This document shows, one piece after another, positions 30,898 through 42,427 of a stretch of DNA of 64,000 bases (its first letter is position 1; each line of letters opens with the position of its first letter). The notes under the pieces are model-generated. The model saw only the letters and a list, made by a program, of their open reading frames with translations. It searched no databases and was not told the origin of the DNA. Both the position numbers and the translations under genes were made by a program. The stretch spans positions 72,257-136,256 of the forward strand of contig JBBHKE010003043.1 of the NCBI GenBank assembly GCA_037447655.1, written 5' to 3'. The DNA comes from Zygnema cylindricum (Eukaryota; Streptophyta; Zygnematophyceae; Zygnematales; Zygnemataceae).

Positions 30898-32059
30898 GGC
30901 TGCTGATGTCACGTCACAGACTGTTTATGGGAGGGTAACGTAGTAATATGTACGGACTAGGGATTTCTAGAATAGTGTACGGCACTGGATGTCCGTACAT
31001 TCAGGTACGGCGTAGAAGATAACTACAGTAGGCGTAAAGCTTTTGATTTTGGGTGTTTGGACAAAACAAAATAATATAAAATCTATTTCTTCTTCGTTTG
31101 GACTGTTTGATATCAAACTCGTTCAGACTTCACAAAACGCCAAGGAACCGTACATTTTGTACAAAAGAGATATCTGGCCGTACGTATACTCATGGTGAAA
31201 AGTACGGCACTGATTATACCGTACTGTACCGTACACTTCCAATCGTTATTAGTGTTGATAACGACTAATTCGCTCACGGATTTTTTGCACCAAAAAAATG
31301 ATGAAAATAATGTCTTTGTTATAATCTAATAATATGCTGTATCGTGTGGATTAAAATCTGCCACGCCATACTCTGTTAAATACTTAGTAATTCCTTGGCG
31401 ATGGGCAGTGTACGGTACTGTACGTCTGGATTGCAGAAAGTGGATAGCCAGAAAAGATGGTTCTACAGTTTTATATCGCAGTTGAAAAAAAAAAAACACA
31501 GAAATAAAATGTTCAATATGTCAAAGAGCATTAAATTGGGAAAATTCGAGAAGTTGACAAAGAATTGAGTTGCTGAGTGAATGCCAGACACTGAAACAGT
31601 GTTTGATTCATGGATTGAGAACATATTACTGTTTGTTTGCAAACCATGAAATTCGAATGTTGATTTGTAAAAGTTGGATAACCATTTTTTGAATCACTGT
31701 ACAGATTGCCAAAATATGGAGAGGCAATTGCGATAGATCTTCCAACATTAACAATGGACAGAAAAGTGTGCATGGACAGTAATCGCATATTATGGAACCT
31801 GCCAAATTCAAGTGTTGAAAGAAAATAGCAAAAAGAACACCAGCATAAAAGGTCATTCTATTTACACTATTTATCTTCAAAACAGAAAAGAAGTATAAAA
31901 TATATGGACATTGGATTTGTCTGCAGTAGAGGAACGAAAACAGAACCTTACTAACCAATTATTTACATGAAAATTTCCTTTACAAAACTATAATGTAAGA
32001 CTTCATTAAAAAAGCACGATGGTAAACCATCTGCCTATTATTGCGATTTATTTTCTAGG
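30898..32059. promoter_or_regulatory. Dioxygenase 5' flank and BAH-gene 3' flank
   Basis: The stretch separates the dioxygenase start from the stop of the BAH-like gene upstream on the same strand. It has many GTACGG/CCGTAC words at 30940-31250 and 31400-31430, and A/T-rich DNA towards 32000. Minus-strand frames at 31531-31958 are not convincing. No clear TATA box was fixed. Confidence 0.3.
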
Positions 32060-32601
32060 CTATTTAAGACCGTGCAAAGACTCTTCACAGTGGTCATACC
32101 AAAAGCAACAAACAAAATCCTGCGAACTTAAACCATTGTCCTCATTACTTTCTCCTTGTTTTGAACATTGCGACTTCGAAATATTTGTTTTTCTTTGCGT
32201 TCTCTGCACTTCACTTTTGTTCTTTATCGGCGACTTCATAAATTGAGGAAGTCGCACGGATACATTAACTGTCCTCAAAATGCTTCCAAGCTGCCCTCCA
32301 AAAAAAAAACCAAGAGCGAAGGAAGTTTAGAGTAAACAAAGAAAACATACACGAACTCAACAAACAAACGAAGTCAAAGTGAAAGTCAAAAAATGCATTG
32401 CGGTTAGTTCTTTCCTTAGTGCAAACACTTTAAGAAATCTCAAGAGCTTAAAATTAATTATAACCATTCAAATGTATGAAGCTGGGCTCACCGGAACTTC
32501 GTCATCAATGTGGTCCGATAAATAGACATACTGTGGATTGTGCATAAGACATGAAAAAGGGGTTTCTTCAGCACGATAGAACCAACGACAAAGTGCCACC
32601 T
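32060..32601 (-). CDS. Probable BAH-domain protein, last two exons (5' end lost in gap)
   Basis: Exon 32601-32492 reads out of the N gap as VALCRWFYRAEETPF then YVYLSDHIDDEVP and ends CCG|GTGAGC. Exon 32290-32060 starts after GGGCAG and reads LGSILRTVNVSV, a Lys/Gln/Ser-rich linker, then DFVCCFWYDHCEESLHGLK and stop. The order 'xxRWFYRxxET ... SDHIDEVP ... I... DFxCxxxYD' is that of BAH domains, which bind nucleosomes or histone tails in chromatin proteins. The remainder is missing beyond 32602. Function is inferred from this short domain only. Confidence 0.55.
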
Positions 32602-32611
32602 NNNNNNNNNN
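32602..32611. other. Assembly gap (10 N)
   Basis: Ten consecutive N. To the right the reductase gene is cut after its ninth exon; to the left a different gene (BAH-like) is cut at its 5' side. Confidence 1.
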
Positions 32612-32650
32612 TAAAGGGGGGTTAAAATTGTGTAAAAGTCGAGCCGCCAC

Positions 32651-35600
32651 CTGGCACTCCCTCAGAAGCTCTTGGAAGAGCCCCCAGCCCCCCCAGGCGT
32701 CGATCATCTGAAAGAAAGAAAAAAAGAGAAAAAAAGAGAAAAAAAGGGAAAACCGGAAAAAAGGCAAACGGAAATAAGAAAAAAGAAAGAAAAAGAAAGA
32801 AAAAAGATCGAGTCCATATGGAATCCAGTTATTGGGTGGGAATTTGGGGGGAAAATTGGGAGGAGATACGGTGAAAATGTGTTAAAATTGGGGGGAAATG
32901 AGTGAGAATGAGTAGGAATTGAGTGAAATTAAATGAAGCAACTGAGAAATAAATGAATAAAAATAGAATGAAAATAAATGAAATTGAGTGAAAATTAGTC
33001 AAAATTTAGTCGAAATGAGTGAAATTGGTTAAAATTAAGTCAGAATTGAATGAAACTGCGTCAAATGAGTCGAGTTGAGCCAGAATTGAGTCAAGCTGAG
33101 TCGTGTAAAGTGAAACAGAGTGAAAATCGAGGGAAATTCACCCAAAATTGAGAGAAATTTAGTCACAATGGAGTGAAATTGACTTAAATTGAGTGAAATT
33201 GACTAGAAATTGAGTAAAATTGACTCACATTGACTCAAATTTGAGTGAATGGTGAAATTTAGTAAAATTGTTATGAATTTGATCGAAATGGAGTGGGATT
33301 GAGTCAAGAGAAGAATCTGGATGAAAATGAGTGAAACCGGGTCAAACATAAATGAAATTGAGTGAAAATTGAGTTAATGAATTCAAAATTAAGAGAAATT
33401 GAGTCAATGCAGGGAAAAATGGGTCAATTTGAGTCATACAGGGTCAAAAAAAGGCCTAAAGAAGATTCCAATAGCAGAAAATTCAGAACGTTTATCAAAT
33501 CTACTTGTTTGGCAGTTTTTCTCGATTTTTTTTTCATTTTTATTGCATTAGGATTCCCAATCTCTTAAGAGAATCTCATATCAAGGTTTAAAAAAAAATA
33601 AAGCCTAAAAAAACTTGAAAATGAAACATATGATGGCAGGAAAAAATAATTAAAATTTCGATACAAAATGAGAGAACAAAGAAGTAAAACTACAATCCAA
33701 AAAATTGTCCAAAAAATAAATAAATAAAAACTCACTCTTTTATATTTTTTCTGGGAGGGGGTGGAGAGAGAGGGGCCTCCCCACGAGTTTGGTTCCCTCA
33801 AGTCCAAAAACTTTTCAGAAAGTAAACCGCCACAAACTGTTCCATATCTGAAAAAAAAAGTAAAATAAAAACAAGCAACAGTAAAAAAAACAGTCCTTTC
33901 TAAAAGTCTAAAAGTTGCTTTCTGAAAGTTGCTTTTAGAAATTTTTGAATCAAAAAATTGTTGACCCAATTCTGCCGTATCCTCATTTTTATTTTTATTT
34001 CTTTTGTGCAAAAAAGGAAAAAAAAAAAAACAGAAAATTTGAGGATGTGGCAGAATTGGGTCAACATAGTCTCCATAATATATTAAATTTTCAACATCTT
34101 TATAGTATATTAAGTTTTCAATGTCTTTAAAATATATTAAATTTTCAAATGTCTCAATAGTATATTTAAATTTTCAATGTCATTAGAGTATAATGAATTT
34201 CAGTGTCTTTATGTATATTTAAATTTTCAAAGGCTGTATAGTATTAGATTTCAATGTCTTTATAATATATTAGGTTTTCAATGTCTTCATAGTACATTAA
34301 ATTTACAACGAATCTTTTTAGCATATTGAATTGTCAATGTCGTTATGGTATATTAAATTTTCAATGTCTCAATTTTACGATATATGGATATCGCCATATA
34401 TCCTCAATAAATTTGTTCAATATACAACACTATGATTTTCTACAAAATAATCATTTCCAAGAAAAAAAAAAAAGGGTTTAAGAAATGGGAAAAGGTTTTG
34501 AATATATACGTGATGAGTTGTACCCCCTTTAAGTTGCAAAGAGTCGCCATATTTTGTTGGGGCCTCATATCTACCAAACTGTGTTGGACCTGAAGAATAA
34601 TGAAAAAAAAAGCAACTAAACAGCAATAAAAAATACTAGAATCAAAAAATTTGAATAAATAAAAAGAGAGGATATTTGGAAAAAGATAAAAAAAGAATAA
34701 AAAAAACCAAAAACCTTTATGAAAATAATAAAATAGAAAAAAAAAAACCTCACCTGATTACTGACGATAGGAATATCATTATCCAAAATAATTTCGAGAT
34801 GTTTTGTGTCAAAATTAGTCAACGCCAAAGTTTTTATTTTTCCTGAAAAAAAAAAAACAAACATTTTTTCCTTTCAAGTTCTGATTTTGAATTATCGAGC
34901 AGATAATTATTTAATTTTAATTCCATTTTCAAATAGCAAAAATAAAGTTTTTGCTTTCTCGTTGCAAATAAAAAATAATTTTATCTTTCATGAAAAACCC
35001 AATTTTTAAATTGAATTAAAAAAATCTCTTTCCTTTCATGAAAATGCGATTTCAAACCAACGAAATAAAACTAGGTTCGAACCATTAACAGAAATGCAAG
35101 AAAACATCGATTGAATAACAAAAAGTGAGGAAAGTAAGATAAAAAAAACAACAAAAGATGAGAAAAAAAACTCATGAAAGTGGGGGAGAGGGAGAGGCTC
35201 ACAAGGGGAGAAAGAGAGAGGCTCACAAGAGGGTTAGAGAGAGGCTCACGAGAGAGAGGGGAGAGAGAGGCTCACCTTCCTCCTTGAGATCGGTCATATG
35301 TTTGAGAGCATCCAAATATCCGCTGTCAGAATAGTCCCACCTGGAATGTCAAAATAAAAAACCCCATTCGTACCCACTTTATAAGTGCCTTCACAATAAA
35401 ATCTATACTGCACATTAAATAAACAACGATAGTACGAAGGAGAAGAAGAGGAGGAAGAAAAAAAAGAGGAGAGACAGAAGAAAAGAGAGGAAGAAGAAGA
35501 GGAGGAAGAGAAAGAGGAGGAAGAGAAAGAGGAATAGGAAGAGGACGACGAGGAGAAAGAGAATGGAGAGGATGACAAGTGAGAAGGAGAGGAAGACGAA

Positions 35601-38600
35601 GGAGGTAAACAAGGAGAAAAAGAAGAATGAAAAGAAGGAGAAGGAGAACAAGGAGAAGCAGGAGAAGGAAAAGAAGGGGAGCAAAAGAAGGAGAAACAGA
35701 AGAAGAAGGAGGAGAACGAGAAGAAGGAGAAGAACAAGAAGAAGGAGAAGAAGGAGAAAGAGATGAAGGAGAACACGGAGAAGGAGAAGAAGTAGGAGGA
35801 GAAGAAGGAGAAGAAGGAGAAGACGAAGACGAAGGAGGAGAACACGAAGAAGGAGAAGGAGGAGGAGAAGAAGGAGGAGGAGGAGATGAAGGAGAACACA
35901 GAGAAGAGAAGAAGGAGAAGAATAGGAGGAGAAGAAGGAGACGAAGGAAAAGGAGAGGAAGAAGGAGAAGACGAAGACGGAGGAGGAGGAGGAGAACACG
36001 AAGAAGGAGGAGGAGGAGAAGAAGGAGAAAAGCAAGAAGGAGAAGGAGGAGATGAAGGAGAACACAGAGAAGGAGAAAAAGGAGAAGAAGTAGGAGAAGA
36101 AGAAGGAGAAGAACGACAAGGAGAAGGAGAAGAAGAAGCACACAGAGAAGAGAAGAAGGAGAAGAAGGAGACGAAGGAAAAGGAGAGGAAGAAGGAGAAG
36201 ACGAAGACGGAGGAGGAGGAGGAGAACACGAAGAAGGAGAAGGAGGAGGAGAAGAAGGAGAAAAGCAAGAAGGAGAAGAAGAAGGAGGAGATGAAGGAGA
36301 ACACAGAGAAGGAGAAGAAGGAAAAGAAGTAGGAGAAGAAGAAGGAAAAGAAGAAGGAAAAGAAGAAAAAGGAGAAGAAGGAGAAGGAGAGGAAGAAGGA
36401 GAAGAAGAAGCGGGAGAAGGAGGAGGAGAACTCTAAGAAACAGAAGAAGGGGAAGAAGGAGAAGAAACAGAAGAAGGAGAAGAAGGAGGAGAAGAAGATG
36501 CAGAAGAACGACAAGGAGAAGGAGAAGAAGAAGAAGGAGAGGAAGATGGAGGAGAAGAAGAAGGGAAAAAAGATAAGGAGTAGTAACGAGGCACGACGCG
36601 CTATCTTGTAAAGAGAAGCGACAACCCGGACAAACACTCATGACACAACTGATGACACAGCTCCCACATGACAACGCGCTCAAATTCCACATGACAACCC
36701 CAAAACAATATGACAAGCGCCAAACACACATGTCATCAAACCAGACACGAATATAGACAGAACTAAAGCCAGCAATCATGACAAACAAGATGAAAGCCCA
36801 TCAGACATGTCATCAAGATGCCATGAACTATGACATGGAGTGGTGTCATCAAACGTGAATTAAACTGTCATGGAGTGCTGTCATCAAAGCTGATTAGTTT
36901 GTCAAACACGAAACGATGACAAAAGGGTGAGAAACAGGTGACGAAGTGAACAATCATAGTGACAATGGTGACAGGCCACAGACACACTCAGGAGAGGAAG
37001 ACCGAGGAGGAGAAGAAGGGGAAAAAAAAGAGGAAGGAGAAGAAGGAAAAGGAGAAGAAGGAGAAGAAGGAAAAGGAGAAGAAGGCGAAGAAGAAGGAGA
37101 AGGAGGAGAAGAAGGCGAAGGAGAAGAAGAAGGCGAAGGAGAAGAAGGAGAAGAAGAAGACGGAGAAGAAGGAGATGGAGGAAAAGAAGGAGAAAAGGAA
37201 GAGCAAGGACAAGGAGAAGAAGGAGAAGAAGAAGAAGGAGAAGAAGGAGAAAAAGAAGGAGAAAAAGAAGAAGGAGAAGAAGGAGAAAACAGAGTAGGAA
37301 ACGGAAGGAGGAGGAAAAGATGTAGAACAAGGAGAAGAAGAATAAGGTGAAGAAATAGGAGAAGAAGAAAAGGCGAAGAAGAAGGAGAAAATGAAAGAGC
37401 AGGAGGGAAAAAAAAATCAAACAAACACTCCTTCCTAAAAAAAACACAAAAAAAAAAAAATCTCCTCACCAGTGGAACTGCACCATGTCGAGTGTCGAGG
37501 AGTTCATTCTCTTCCTCGAGCGGTCGATGGCCTCCACCACCACTCCCCGGGTCATCTTGACCGGAGGAGGGCACCATTTGGTGCATCTACCAATGGCACG
37601 CAGCACCGGAAATAGTGGGGATGAGAGAGAGAGAAAGAGAGAGAGAAGAAGTGGACGCGGGAAAAAGCAAAGGGATTGGGAAATGGGGACAGCCAGATAG
37701 ACAAGTTTAATGATAGCTGGGAGGAGAAAAACACGAACAGATCAAGAAAGAGATAGAGATAGAGAGAGAGGTAAAGCTAGAGGGAGAGGTAGAGATAATC
37801 GAAACAGAGAATTAAAGAGACAAAGAGGTCTTACCCCTGCAAATTTGAAGCATACTCTTCTCCTCTCTCTCTCCTTGCCCGGTCCAAAAAAACTCCATAA
37901 AGCATTTCCGCCGGCCCATCTGTCCCTCCCCATTACACAAAAAAAAGAAAAAATAAATAAATAAATAACATCCCAATTCGACAATATATTTTACGCCCCC
38001 AAACCGCAATACAAAACACCTCCCTCTCCCTCCCACCTTCCCGACTCCCTCTCGCTCTCTCTCCCCCTTCCGCTCTCTCTCTCCCCCTTTCGCTCTTCTC
38101 TCTCCCCCTCTTGCTCTCTCTCCCTCTTAAACATTTGTCCCTCACATCAAACAAGCCATGTCCCTTCTCCACAAAACCAAACATGCCCTCACTCTCACTC
38201 CCCCTTCTTTCTTTCTTCCCTAACTTCTTCCCTATATTTCCCCTCTCTCTCTCGCTCACAAGATACGAAAACAAAAAACCAGAAATTCTTAAAATAAAGG
38301 CATTGTATAAAATCTATTTATTTGTTTTTGCAAAAAGAACCTGTTATCGGATTTAACGTATCAAATTTAATATTTCGAATCAAATTCAACAAATTAAACT
38401 TTATCGAATCTAATTGATCGGATTTAAGTAATCCAATTTATTTTAATTTCATGACTCGATATTACCAGCATGAGGATTAAATGAACACTCATTAAATAAC
38501 ATTACATAATATGTACCCATTTGGAAAAATAAGAATAAATGCAACAACAAGAATAAAAATAGCAATAAATAAAGAAAAAAAAAGCAGCGACAATAATAAT

Positions 38601-40544
38601 AAGAACCACAACAACAATGTAAAAAAATATTTGGACAATTAAAACAACAAAAACAATAACAACCACAAAACCAGAAACAAAACAAAAAACCAAACCCAAA
38701 ACTAAAACCGAAACCAAAGCCTTAACCAAATCCATCATTTAATTACAAAAACCAATTAAAAAAAAAGGGACAATCTCCCCACAATCATCCTCCATACTAA
38801 ACCCAGTCGTCAATTTGTCGTCCGTATATTTCCAGCAATAAACAAAAACCAAAGCGGAACCCAAAACCAAAACCAAACCAAAACCAAAACCAAACCAAAA
38901 CCAAACCAAACTTAAACCAAAAAAAGACATTTTCTTAAAAAAACAATCCTTAAAAAAAAGGATCCTCAAAATAAAGACCCAAAAAAAAAAACAAAAAAAC
39001 CCCAAAAAAAAACGAAGAAGGAAAAAAAAAAAAAAAAAGAGGCTAGTTCCCTCACAATGATCTGCCATTACCGAGGTCGTCAACCCGCATCTCTATTTAA
39101 ACATGGCCTCCACTGCCATTTTGGTCAATGGCTCCCCACCCCACTGGTCTGCCACGCTGCTCACTACGCCAAATTCCTATTCGTCTCACCCTGCTTCACT
39201 GGCAATTCCAGCAATATTGTACAAATCGGGGAGGGGTTGGAGAGAGAGAGGATGGGGTTGGGGAGGAGAGAGGGAGAGGAGGGGGAAGGAAGGGGGAGAG
39301 GGAAGGAGGAGGGGGGGGAGGGGGAGGGGGGGAGGGAGGGAGGGAGAGAGGGAGGGGAAGTGTTAAAATGGTTCAAAAGGGTTACCTACGGCTGTTATGA
39401 AGTTCATGTTGAATTTTTCTGCACAATCCAAACTGGTTTTTGTATATTCAACAGTACGGTGCTAATTCATTTGTTGTATGCCGAGAATTTATGCTTAACA
39501 CATTTCCATTGATACAGCAGATTCGCATCTGTTGATGTAGTTTCACCCTATATGTAATTTGTAAATTAACATATACATTTACATAAGTATGCATATCTAT
39601 GTATATACATACATACATATAGCAAATGTGTGTATATATACATATGTATCTAGTGAAATCTATTTCACAACAAATAATGTGGGCCATGATATAGATATAT
39701 GATTATGTGACATATGCATATATATACACATATATACACACATATATATACATATGTACATGTTTTGGATGTGGTCTCTTGAAAATCTATTTCACCAGTT
39801 CAAACTCAAATAGATTGTGAATACGTCCTAATTTTAAACATTTAACAGAATTAATATCAAATCCACATTATTTTTGAATCCACAATAATTTCATTATTTT
39901 TGGCATGTTGAATCCGTACAAATTTCGATCACAAACTAACTTGGATATGGACCCAATCCCAATTCAAGAGAATCTAACTTTCTAATTGTTGAGAATGTTG
40001 AAAAATGGGTCCATTTTTCAAGTACACGGAGAAAAAAAGTACGAAGATGTGCAAACAAATACATATAAATAGGAAAAAGTACAAAGAAAAACAGAAAAAA
40101 AAAGTACACAAAAGATAAATATATTTATATATAATACCTGTAAATTAGATTCTACTAGTAACCTAAAACACCTTCATATTCCAAGAACAACATAAAAAAA
40201 AAAAAAAAAAAAATCTTGAGAAAACAAGTGAATTCTTTAACTTCCAATTGTGAATCGAGAAAAATATTATTCCCACCATTCAAATATCACTTACAAAGAA
40301 TCCGGCTTGATGACGTCATGCTATCGCCTTCCACTGCCACGTCAGCACCACTGACAGCAGCTTTTACGCGAAAATCTCGTGATGACACGTGGCAAATTAG
40401 TCTGTTATTAAAACCGCCAACTTTTAAGCTTTCTGCGAATTTTCCTTTGCTTCCTAGAGACAGTCTGCTGACGTGGCATTTTGAAGAAGAAATATGGAGA
40501 GAGTGACAAGAAAGAGAAAAAGACGGAGAGACAGCCATGGCCAT
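32651..40544 (-). CDS. Plastid-type aldo/keto reductase (NAD(P)-linked oxidoreductase), C-terminus missing at gap
   Basis: Exons: 40544-40295, 39198-39056 (broken copy of exon 2), 37919-37835, 37586-37470, 35340-35276, 34842-34754, 34589-34510, 33847-33736 and 32707-32651. Apart from exon 2 all phases join. Exon 1 is a Ser-rich, acid-poor leader ending FRVKAAVSG, typical of plastid transit peptides. Exon 3 gives GPAEMLYGVFLDRARRERGE, exon 4 CTKWCPPPVKMTRG and STLDMVQFH, exon 5 WWDYSDSGYLDALKHMTDL, exon 6 KIKTLALTNFDT and PIVSNQ, exon 7 VQHSLVDMRPQQ, exon 8 YGTVCGGLLSEKFLDL, exon 9 MIDAWGGWGLFQELLREC. The tetrad Asp, Tyr (DHYG), Lys (TKW) and His (FHWW) can be placed. About the last 80 residues of the family are absent because the sequence enters the N gap. 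A (GA)n run sits about 50 bp upstream of the start. Alternative: a pseudogene, given exon 2. Confidence 0.8.
32880..33450. repeat. Degenerate tandem repeat (GAAATTGAGTGAAAATTGAG) in a reductase intron
   Basis: Variants of GAAATTGAGTGAAATTGAGTCA at roughly 10-20 bp spacing fill most of this part of the intron between reductase exons 8 and 9. Highly diverged and non-coding. Confidence 0.6.
34078..34370. repeat. Degenerate repeat of about 30 bp (TTTTCAATGTCTTTATAGTATATTAAA)
   Basis: About nine diverged units built on TTTTCAATGTCTTTATAGTA. It lies in the intron between reductase exons 7 and 8. Confidence 0.65.
35430..36570. repeat. Long purine-only GAAGGAGAAG tract in a reductase intron
   Basis: Over 1.1 kb of the + strand is almost entirely A and G in GAAGGAGAA-type units, with occasional CACA. 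The pyrimidine strand yields frames of more than 400 codons of Ser/Phe/Leu, and the other strand Glu/Lys/Arg; both are artefacts of composition. A second similar tract lies at 36990-37400. Confidence 0.85.
36990..37400. repeat. Second purine-only tract in the same intron
   Basis: GAAGGAGAAGAAGGAAAAG-type repeats without pyrimidines for long runs. It is separated from the first tract by DNA with repeated CATGACA/CATCAAA words at 36640-36950. Confidence 0.8.
38764..38850 (-). pseudogene. Further decayed copy of reductase exon 2 (3' half)
   Basis: The minus strand reads KYTDDKLTTGFSMEDDCGE beside the genuine KYADAGLTTFDMADH, with gaps and substitutions at the nucleotide level. It lies 200 bp from the in-place exon-2 copy. 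A weak, short match. Confidence 0.35.
39565..39765. repeat. TATATACATA microsatellite region
   Basis: Imperfect CATATATACATATGTA units in two blocks in the intron downstream of reductase exon 1. Non-coding. Confidence 0.7.
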
Positions 40545-40590
40545 AGTCAATGCCAAAAAAAATCGGTGGACGGAGAAGGGGGAGGGAGGG

Positions 40591-40592
<2 letters not shown>

Positions 40593-40652
<60 letters not shown>
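40593..40652. repeat. (GA)n microsatellite in the reductase 5' leader
   Basis: About 58 bases of uninterrupted GA on the + strand, CT on the gene strand, ending roughly 50 bp before the reductase start codon. CT-rich leaders are common near plant transcription starts. Regulatory role not shown. Confidence 0.8.
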
Positions 40653-41074
40653 GTGTACAACAAAAATGGCCAAGAATAAATGAACTCAGTAGCAGTTTTG
40701 CACTAAAACAGTAAAAAGTACAAAATTCGAATGTTCCTGAACCGTATTACCGCACGAAAAACCCGAACACATATGTACAGTTTAGTACGGTATCGCTATT
40801 CGTATTTCGTATGGTGTTTGTATGCTATTCGTATTTCGTATGGTGTTTGTAAAATCCAATCTGAAACGTCATTACGATAATCAACGGCTACGATTAATTT
40901 ACTGAAGATCGTAAATTTTTGACACGACGAAATGCCAAACTTCTCCGTACAATTTATGCACTTCTCCTATAGGACTAGGCCTCGGCCCAGTGTGGGATAA
41001 AACATTAAAATTGAACCGATGCCGAACGACCATAGACCAAAACGATTCGATTCGAATCGATTTGAGCTGCAGTA

Positions 41075-41752
41075 AGTGTGTATCGCTATTAGTGTTTAAT
41101 AATTTTTTCGCCACTTCAAACATCTTTTATCCGTACATATTTGATACATTTTTAATTTGAGACCGCCAATCGAAAGCTGAGAATCTTGCCTTTCAATCGC
41201 AGCCATCAGATCCACAATCCTACATGTGTGTACCGAGAAAAGATATTTTAAGAGACGAAAAAAACATTAACACTACACCTTGAATCGTTATTAGCGTATA
41301 GAAGTTATTAGTGTAAATAAAAAATTAGCGTCATTCATTCTAATTTAGTGTCAGTAGACGTGGCAGATTATGGTCCACGTTCCTAAATAGTATAATTTAT
41401 TATATTTAAGGTATCAATGTCAAAATTTTGGGGTGCCGATATAGAGTACATAAGGCTAATATCGATTCACGGTGTAGTACTGAAGTGTACTAGTACTAGT
41501 CAGTTTTGGAAAACGAACTTGTTAAAATACGGAAAGGTCTGCACATTACAGTACACCGCCAATCGTTGTTTAGCGTATAAGTTTTTAGAGTATACGAATA
41601 ATTAGCGTGGTTTATGCTGGAATTTGGAAATTTCAGTCGTCTATTCTAATTGAATGGGGTTTTTAAATAGTGTGGATAATTCTATTTGAGAATAAAAACA
41701 AAAAAAAGCGGGACGGAATTAGCGTACACAACGCTAATAACGATTGGCGGTG
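41075..41752. mobile_element. Cluster of TA-flanked MITEs: truncated copy, copy c (41276-41474), copy d (41554-41752)
   Basis: 41075-41275 matches the left four-fifths of copy f (49464-49676) and stops at CACTA, where copy c begins (TA-CACCTTGAATCGTTATTAG ... CGATTCACGGTG-TA, 199 bp). After 79 bp comes copy d (TA-CACCGCCAATCGTTGTT ... CGATTGGCGGTG-TA, 199 bp). Copy c pairs with b, and d with a, by interior sequence, so at least three subfamilies share one type of end. This looks like one element inserted in another. Confidence 0.75.
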
Positions 41753-42427
41753 TACAGAACTGTACGGCAATGCAGTATGGCAGAGTGTTTTGAACTTTTG
41801 GTACGCCTAACAGAATTGAACGGTCGAGATGTCGCGATTGAAATTGTGAAAACGTGCTTCGTACCTTGTGCCAAGATGTACGGAAACCCTAAAGCGTTCT
41901 GTGTCGCTGTTCAACAGGATTACTACTGTAATTACTGGATCGCTTTGACGGAATTACTGTAACGATTTTCCTATGATGGCGTAGCATTCCTTCTGGCGTA
42001 CAGTACGGTTCCGTACAGTGCGCTGTGTAACGCAGTCTATGGTAGTCAGCCACGTGTCGCTCTCTCATTATCGTTGTGTGTCTTGTACGGATACGCAGTT
42101 TCTGAAAAGAAGCCACGTGTCGTTAATCACTTCATCAGAGACGAACGTGTTTCTCAAAACCTTGAGACGGAACCCTAATATTCTTTTTCTTCTGGAAACC
42201 CTAAAATACTTATCTTCTTAAAACCCTAAGCTTGTTGCATCAGCTGCCACGTGTCAGAAAATCAACAAAGCGCAAGCTACTCGCCTGACTTGGTTGCCAC
42301 GTGTCATGTGTCGAGTGTAAAATCTAGTCACGTGTTAAAGTGCCACGTGCTTTACCACATGCGATAGGTGCCTCGTGTCAAGTTGGGAAAGAGACACCCG
42401 CACGTGTGAAGATTATCTCTGATTGGA

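Noticed and set aside
35294-36788. Minus-strand frames of 270-457 codons rich in Ser, Phe and Leu
   Set aside because: They are translations of a homopurine GAAGGAGAA repeat in a reductase intron. Several frames are open on both strands and none has a domain.
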